Assembly (NCBI GenBank): GCA_916700875.1
Contig: CAKAKS010000032.1
Coordinates: forward strand, 11,592,129 to 11,656,128
Direction of reading: 5' to 3'
Length of the DNA: 64,000 nucleotides
DNA from: Sebastes aleutianus
Lineage: Eukaryota > Chordata > Actinopteri > Perciformes > Sebastidae
Shown one piece after another: positions 58,993-64,000 of this stretch. Below the pieces are notes generated by a model that was not told the DNA's origin, ran no database searches, and worked only from the letters and a program-made list of their open reading frames with translations. Each line of letters opens with the position of its first letter. Within the stretch, counting starts at the first letter, position 1. Position numbers and translations under genes: made by a program.

Positions 58993-59362
58993 AATATATA
59001 TATATAAATATATATATATAAATAAATATATATATATATGAGCCTTTGTCTATGTATATATATTTATATATATATATATATATATATACACGTGGGTTAA
59101 TTGACTTTGTATTGTACTTAAAACTGACTAGTTATAATATGACAGTGGCCCCACGTGCATTTGTTTACAACATAACGTTAGCTGGAACCCACTTATCGCG
59201 AGACTTAGGCCGCTAGCCACGTTAAGTAGAACCCAGTTATCGCGAGACTTAGCTAGCTAGCTAGCCACGTTAGCTAACTAGCTACTTGCATATTTGAGTT
59301 TGTATACATTAATAATGTTGTCGACGAAACTAGTGAAGCTCACCTTCTTTCCTACGTGCCAT
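49859..59362 (-). CDS. erich1: glutamate-rich protein 1 (ERICH1), whole gene
   Basis: Six coding exons join in phase to 1011 nt (336 residues plus stop): 59344-59362, 57822-57968, 57485-57631, 54005-54406, 52060-52254, 49859-49959. Human ERICH1 landmarks appear in order: FQSKVLQKLYP (human FVEKVLQRLFP), RRMYTALPPP (human RRLYTASGPP), ISKNKKRKLKKK (identical), FLRKTMEIY (human FLKSTQEMY), and the C-terminal FQYWITDILP (human FSYWITHILP). The basic tracts are probable nuclear or nucleolar localisation signals. The function is poorly known. The Glu-rich repeats that lengthen the human protein are reduced here to short runs. The first exon gives only MARRKE. Human ERICH1 lies at 8p23.3 beside DLGAP2 and TDRP, which I do not see in this window. 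Confidence 0.9.
50765..51178. mobile_element. MITE with AAGGAACAGTGTGTA ends
   Basis: Left AAGGAACAGTGTGTAGG and right TGTTACACACTGGTCCTT are inverted repeats. About 414 bp, in erich1 intron 5. Confidence 0.7.
52471..53219. mobile_element. TTAA-flanked MITE with AGGGATAG ends
   Basis: TTAA at 52467-52470 and 53220-53223. Ends AGGGATAGTATGGGTGTTTT and AAAACACCCTATCCCT, with extended subterminal repeats (ACTTATCCATAGT on both sides). In erich1 intron 4. A shorter relative lies at 20957-21260. Confidence 0.8.
54005..54406 (-). CDS. erich1: erich1 exon 4: charged Glu/Lys/Arg-rich region
   Basis: A 402-nt exon, residues 105-238. It begins with acidic sequence (HDNDEEIDQDKEEEEQ), then a basic run of Lys/Arg (QKRKRKRRKRKP), then ISKNKKRKLKKKRHKEK, a hydrophobic conserved stretch (LLAMGLMPRAIALEFTY), a run of nine or more Glu, and SDFLRKTMEIYMSD. 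The alternating basic and acidic tracts explain the family name. The underlying GAG/GAA tracts are prone to length change. Confidence 0.9.
54482..55112. repeat. AT-rich palindromic MITE, left end lost
   Basis: The right end GGCAGGTTCCGTCCTCCATA matches the family; the left end starts within the AATAAATAAATTACTCG array. It lies about 75 bp upstream of the acceptor of erich1 exon 4. Confidence 0.7.
55113..57484. other. erich1 intron 3, unique part
   Basis: No exon, repeat or RNA gene recognised. The sequence looks single-copy. Confidence 0.4.
57485..57968 (-). CDS. erich1: erich1 exons 2-3: conserved N-terminal region
   Basis: Exons 57822-57968 and 57485-57631 (both 147 nt, phase 1 in and out; residues 7-104). 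They carry VFQSKVLQKLYPAAAK, then a basic stretch (SRKTYVKRKACQQD) and RRMYTALPPPAGDR, a short motif also kept in human. The remainder is Ser/Pro/Asp-rich and probably disordered. Confidence 0.85.
58323..58842. mobile_element. MITE with TTAAGGTCCCATAT ends
   Basis: Left TTAAGGTCCCATATTAT and right (reversed) TTAAAGGTCCCATATG. The TTAA at each end may be the target site. About 520 bp in erich1 intron 1. A truncated copy opens the window. Confidence 0.75.
58904..59053. repeat. (TA)n tract within an inverted repeat
   Basis: AGACAAAGGCTCATATATAT at the left and its reverse (ATATATGAGCCTTTGTCT) at the right enclose about 110 bp of TATATA/TAAATA. A strong cruciform or slippage candidate in erich1 intron 1. 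Confidence 0.7.
59344..59362 (-). CDS. erich1: erich1 exon 1: start codon
   Basis: A 19-nt coding stretch reading MARRKE plus one base, ending at a GAAG|GTGAGC donor; the leftover G joins TA of exon 2 to give Val. Compare human MAAHRKHVF. The ATG follows GGCAAT. The region 59363-59700 upstream is moderately GC-rich and presumably holds the promoter; no TATA box was seen. Confidence 0.7.
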
Positions 59363-60045
59363 ATTGCCCTATATACATATAGAACATATATATAGACAGA
59401 AACTTCAATGTAACATGTGACTAACGTTATAGATAATGTGCTAGCATGCTAGCTGAGTTAGCTCCCCCAGCCTGCTCGCTCGACTCATTACAGATGTTTA
59501 AACAACATCACACAGCGGTGAATAACTGAGCTGTGTTAAAGCTCCGTGTTAAAACAGCCAAAGGAATGGCTAGAGTTAACTATACTTTAAATAAAGCAAG
59601 TCAGCTACGCTCCTCAAAGTGCAGTAATGCTCGGACTGCTCCTGCTGCTCCTCTCCCCTCAAGCCACGAGCTGATAGACTGGTGAGACTGACTGTTGCAC
59701 ACACGCGCCGAATCACATTCAAATTAATGTCAATTTAATGTAACCACAGTTGTCAGAGAAGACATGTAGCCTGTATATCATACACTAATACATTGTTTTA
59801 ATCGGTCGAATCCGTTCTACAGTTCGGCATACAAACAAAGCCTTGTTTAGTTGATATATGTAGAATAGCATAGCAATCTTTGGAAGTGCTCCACCACTTT
59901 GTATTTGATGAAAAAGACAGATAGTATAATAAGTCCACATTTTATAGAGGCTAATTGAATGAATGAATGACTTTATTTCGAACATAAAATAAATAAAAAC
60001 AGATACAAAATAATAACAAACAAAACAAGAGTAATAATAAATATA

Positions 60046-61453
60046 CAGGTGCAGCTCAACAAATTAGAATATCACGAAAAAGTTCAATATTCTTTGTAAG
60101 TTATTTAAGAAAGTGAAAATGTAATATATTATAGACTCATTGCACATAAACTAAAATGTTTCAAGCATTTTTTCATTTTAATTTTGATAATTACAGCCTA
60201 CAGCTCAAAAAACAAAGAAAAAGGTATCTTTTAGAATATTTATTAAATTATTAGAATATTTCAATTTGAGTTTCAGTAAATTACTATTCATACAGAATAA
60301 ATACCGTGTATCTCTCAGTCTAGTTCAGTACACACAGTCACAATCATGGGGAAGGCTGCTGACTTGACAGAAGACAATCATCGAGACCCTCCACAAGGAG
60401 GGTCAGCCACAGAAGGTCATCGCTGAAAGGGCTGGCTGTTAGCAGAGTGCTGTATCGAAGCATGTTCACGGAAAGTTGAATGGAAGGGAAAAGTGAGGTA
60501 GGAAAAGGTTCACAAGCAACAAGGATGACCGCAGCCTTGAGAAGATTGTCAAGCAAAGCAGATTCAAGAACTTGGGAGAGCTTCACAAAGAGTGGACTGA
60601 GGCTGGAGTCAGTGCATCAAGAGCCACCACTCAGAGACGTCTTCAGGAAGCAGGCTACAGCTGTCACATTCCTCATATCAAGCCACTCCTGAACCAGAGA
60701 TAACGTCAGAAGCATCTTACCTGGGCTAAGGAGAAGAAGAACTGGACCATTGCTCAGTGGTCCAAAGTCCTCCTTTCAGATGAAAGTAAATTTTGCATTT
60801 CATTTGGAAATCAAGGTCCCAGAGTCTGGAGGAAGAGTGGAGGGGTACAGAATCCAAGTTGCTTGAAGTCCAGTGGGAAGTTTTAAAAAGTCAGTGATGA
60901 TTTGGGGTGCCATGTCATCTGCTGGTGTTGGTCCACTATGTTTTATCAAGTCCAAAGTCAACACAGCCGTCTACCAGGACATCTTAGAGCACTTCATGCT
61001 TCCGTCTGCTGACAAGCTTTATGGAGATGCCGATTTCCTATTCCAGCAGGACTTAGCACCTGCCCACTGTGCCAAAACTACTGCTAACTGGTTTGCTGAC
61101 CATGATATTACTGTGCTTGATTGGCCAGCCAACTTGCCTGACCTGAAGCCCATAGAGAATCTATGGGATATTGTCAAGAGGAAAATGAGAAACATCCAAC
61201 CCAACAATACAAGTACCAAGTATTGAGTGTATAAATGCACATACTTTACAGAAGTTGGACATTTCTGTATTGTAAATCCTTTTTTTGATTGATCTTATGA
61301 AGTATTCTAATATTTTGAGATACCTTTTTTTTATTTTTTGAGCTGTAGGCTGTAATTATCAAAATTCAAATGAAAAAATGCTTGAAACATTTTAGTTTAT
61401 ATGTAATGAGTCTATAATATATTACATTTTCACTTTCTTAAATAACTGACCTG
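60046..61453 (+). mobile_element. decayed Tc1/mariner-type transposon with long inverted repeats
   Basis: The element lies between TA dinucleotides (60044-60045 and 61454-61455), the Tc1 target site. Its ends form inverted repeats of about 200 bp (60046-60250 and 61255-61453), the IR/DR arrangement. Inside, a plus-strand Tc1 transposase relic is recognisable by LLSDESKF, a middle block with LFQQDLAPAH, and LPDLKPIENLWDI, which carry the DDE catalytic positions. It is interrupted by stop codons and frameshifts upstream of about 60870, and the C-terminal end is lost. The longest open piece is 60873-61226. It is non-autonomous and old. Confidence 0.9.
60873..61226 (+). pseudogene. Tc1 transposase fragment (catalytic part)
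   Basis: 117 codons open, covering VMIWGAMSSAG through DIVKRKMR. It holds the second Asp (QQDLAPAH) and the Glu (PIENLW) of the DDE triad. The first Asp (SDESK) lies upstream in the broken frame. Not expected to be active. Confidence 0.85.
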
Positions 61454-64000
61454 TATATATATTTCCATACCCCTTTCTCACTTCTCCTCCAATAACTCAT
61501 ATATCATATAATGATAATATAATATATAAACTATCCCAAATTTATTTACATCCCAAATTAAATATATGAACAGCATCCCAAGTTTATTTACAACCCACAT
61601 ATCCATCCGGAGTTAAAAAGTAGATATAAACCAACCCTTAACGCAACCCTTAACACAACCCTTATCACAACTCTTCCTCATCCATATACCTCCCAAAAAT
61701 ATATTTTTTGAATACCTTTTTAAAGTGATTTATATTTGTGCTCCGCTTCAACCCATCACCTAACCCATTCCACAATTCCACCCCACAGACTGAAATACAC
61801 ATACTCTTCTTTGTTGTAATTGCATACTAAATGCAGAATGAATTAAAAATTGTGACTCAAAATAGATCCTAAGTCACTTTTGCATGCGTGTCTCCCTACC
61901 AAAATAGTCAAGGACAGTTTCTATTGCCAACTTTCTTTCATGAAGTGTGGTGTGAGAGTGCCATGCATCAGACTAGAGCTCCCCATGTGTTTGCATCCTG
62001 TCATTACAGCTGTTAGGGGCGTGTGCACACAGAGCCAGCTGTAGGACGGGGTGGTGGAGGCGAGATGAGAATACTAAGCAGGCACCTCATGGCTCAGCAT
62101 CAGCACCGGGCTGAGTTAGGATTTGCGCACCCTCCAAACTTGGCTTGGGACCTCAGCATGTGAACAGGCTTTGCAGGAGGAGGATCCACCTAGGATGTCA
62201 GCTCTGAAGAAGGTAAAGCATCCTCTCTCTCTTATTAATCTTTGAGCACTCCTGAAATATGACATATGCATATGTTATCATCTTACAGTGATTGAGAAGA
62301 TGTGTGCAGTAGTGAAAAATGGGTGTGTTTAAGCAGTTGGGGTTGCAGGATATTCTTAATTGGGATATGGTAATTAGACTTTTGGACTACTGGCTTTTTC
62401 AAATTGATAAAATTGTAAAACCATTCCATAATTATTTAATCTATAATAAGTACAAAAATGCAAATTTATTTAAATATGTCAGGTCATCACAATAGACAAA
62501 ATATGATTTCTGCATCACTTTTACATGCATTTTGTTCACCACTCCACCACCACCACCGATTCGCCTCATGGATGTCATTCCTGCACTTACATTCGTCCCT
62601 GAGGAGGTTTGGATGAAGGAGGATTTCATGCAGAAAAAAGCCCTCTTAGTACAAGGCTAAACTTCTCAAATGGATGTTATGTCAGGTCTGATCTCCCCCA
62701 GACTCCTCCTGTTGTGCACTGTCACGTAGTACTGTATGTAGCATGTCGACTGTAGTCTCTGTGGGTGTGTGAGCTTCACTGACTGTATCTGACAGAGCCC
62801 AAACCCAGCGCCTGGCAATCCTGAATGAGAGTGGAGCTCCATACAGCTTAAAGAAAGAAGGCATTGGATGAGCTGTAGGTTTTGTAAGAACCAAGGTAAC
62901 TACACAGACCTATGTAAACATGTTACATAATACCTTGCAGTGAACAAGGCATTGAACAGCATATGCACAATTCCCATGAGGCTTCTGATTCATCAAGTAG
63001 TGAGAATGTGAATGGGTGATTTTCTGGTGTAGGAATCAAGCCTTTTCTGTTGTTGGGATTGTTGCAAGATTAGAAAAACTTAACTGCCTGTTTGCAAAAA
63101 AAGCTTGTCACCACTGTCAGTTGTACCCTGACACATCGTGTTGTTTAAGATTCAGTGCAGTCGCAAGTATTGACGTCTCAGCTCCAATAGATTCCCGTGA
63201 TTGAGCGACACAAAAAGAAGGGAAGTTGTGTAGAATGCCTGCTTCAGCACTGCTGCCGAATCCGCGGCAAATACACAGCACTCAGCACACACTGTGAGTG
63301 ACAAAGTGCTGGCTGCCAGCGCTCACATAGTCAGACATCATAATCACAGAGGTGCTAAAAATAGGAGAACATATTCATTGCAATGCCTTAGAAGCTCAAT
63401 GGAAGTTATTGCTGTTCGCTCCCCCGCAGCTAGAAGTTTTACCAAGACGCTCCTGGCTGTTGTACTCTCCTACCCTGCTCAATAATACAAAAAGTCTGTA
63501 TTTTTAGACAGTAGTGGTCAGCCAGCCTTTCTTCAATGACACACAGCTGCTTGGGTGAAACTTTGATGAGTATGTGAAGGACGTTTTCACTCACTAGGAA
63601 CTAAACTATACATGGAAATTGCATTTTCTGCCATAGTAACACAAGCGTGTTTATTTCGGGTCCTAGAAAAGTGTCCCACGTTCATTCATTATGCAGGTGG
63701 CGAGAAGTGCTATAGAGCAGTGGTAGTGGCAGCAAGCAGTCAGTAGCAAACGTAATTACTTTTAGTCAATAAGGACGGAGGGTAAATGACAGTATCTTTG
63801 TGTGTATACATTGCCTGGGTGTTTCTGTGCAGTATGCATATGTAGCTTGTGTATACTTAAAAAAGAGGGAAGCTGTGGGTGGACAGGTGGCATGTGGCAG
63901 GGTGAGAAATACATGTCACCTCTGTTAGTCCTTATGTGACTGAAAAATAAATTACTTGCCAGCTTCAGGGGGGGTCCCACCTTTCACCTCATCCACATCA
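61454..64000. other. flank upstream of erich1
   Basis: Except for the candidate exon at 62195-62212, nothing is supported. Short frames such as 62682-62894 on the minus strand resemble no family I know. Confidence 0.4.
62195..62212 (+). CDS. possible first coding exon of a plus-strand gene (weak)
   Basis: ATG TCA GCT CTG AAG AAG followed directly by GTAAAG, a usable splice donor, giving MSALKK in phase 0. The A at -3 is acceptable initiation context. The 150 bp upstream is GC-richer than its surroundings and has no in-frame ATG that I noticed. No downstream exon could be identified before 64000, so this is only a candidate. In human the divergent neighbour of ERICH1 is DLGAP2, but nothing here proves that identity. 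Confidence 0.2.

Noticed and set aside
1..64000. CRISPR arrays, rRNA, tRNA, bacterial operons, viral genes
   Set aside because: None seen; all repeats are explained by MITEs, microsatellites or Tc1.

Overview
The window is nuclear DNA from a vertebrate, most likely a teleost fish. Genes are split into many short exons with GT-AG introns. The encoded proteins are vertebrate families, and the DNA between exons is crowded with short terminal-inverted-repeat elements (hAT-like with 8-bp target duplications, and TTAA-flanked ones), microsatellites and a decayed Tc1 transposon of the kinds common in fish. No prokaryotic or viral gene, CRISPR array, rRNA or tRNA was seen.

Four genes were reconstructed, all on the minus strand. 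(1) 775-18692: cd109, a GPI-anchored thioester protein of the alpha-2-macroglobulin family. I assembled 32 coding exons totalling 4161 nt, which read through as 1386 residues plus stop. (2) 22665-36725: a compact SPECC1/cytospin-family gene of 11 coding exons (602 residues), with an MGN start that suggests N-myristoylation, a proline/serine-rich N-terminus, a coiled coil and a C-terminal calponin-homology domain. (3) 43224-45911: a two-exon gene for a 114-residue, single-span membrane protein that I do not recognise, with a TATA-like box upstream. (4) 49859-59362: erich1 (glutamate-rich protein 1), 6 coding exons, 336 residues. A possible first exon of a plus-strand gene lies at 62195-62212 but is weakly supported.

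The genes do not form an operon or an obvious pathway: CD109 acts at the cell surface, the cytospin relative would act on the cytoskeleton or membrane, and ERICH1 is a basic, Lys-rich and Glu-rich protein of little-known role. Their arrangement (CD109, a SPECC1 relative and ERICH1 side by side) differs from human, where these map to different chromosomes.

Layout: 1-775 3' flank and a repeat; 775-18692 cd109 with many intronic MITEs; 18693-22664 repeat-rich spacer including an intact-ended hAT element; 22665-36725 cytospin-like gene with a 5.8-kb intron 3; 36726-43223 spacer with nested MITEs; 43224-46120 small gene and promoter; 46236-49858 spacer; 49859-59362 erich1; 60046-61453 Tc1 relic; 61454-64000 mostly featureless.

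I found no convincing new multi-gene system. The most unusual items are the unrecognised small membrane protein, the compact myristoylation-type cytospin gene, a perfect 34-bp hairpin in one of its introns, and a MITE pair that differs by an internal 150-bp inversion.
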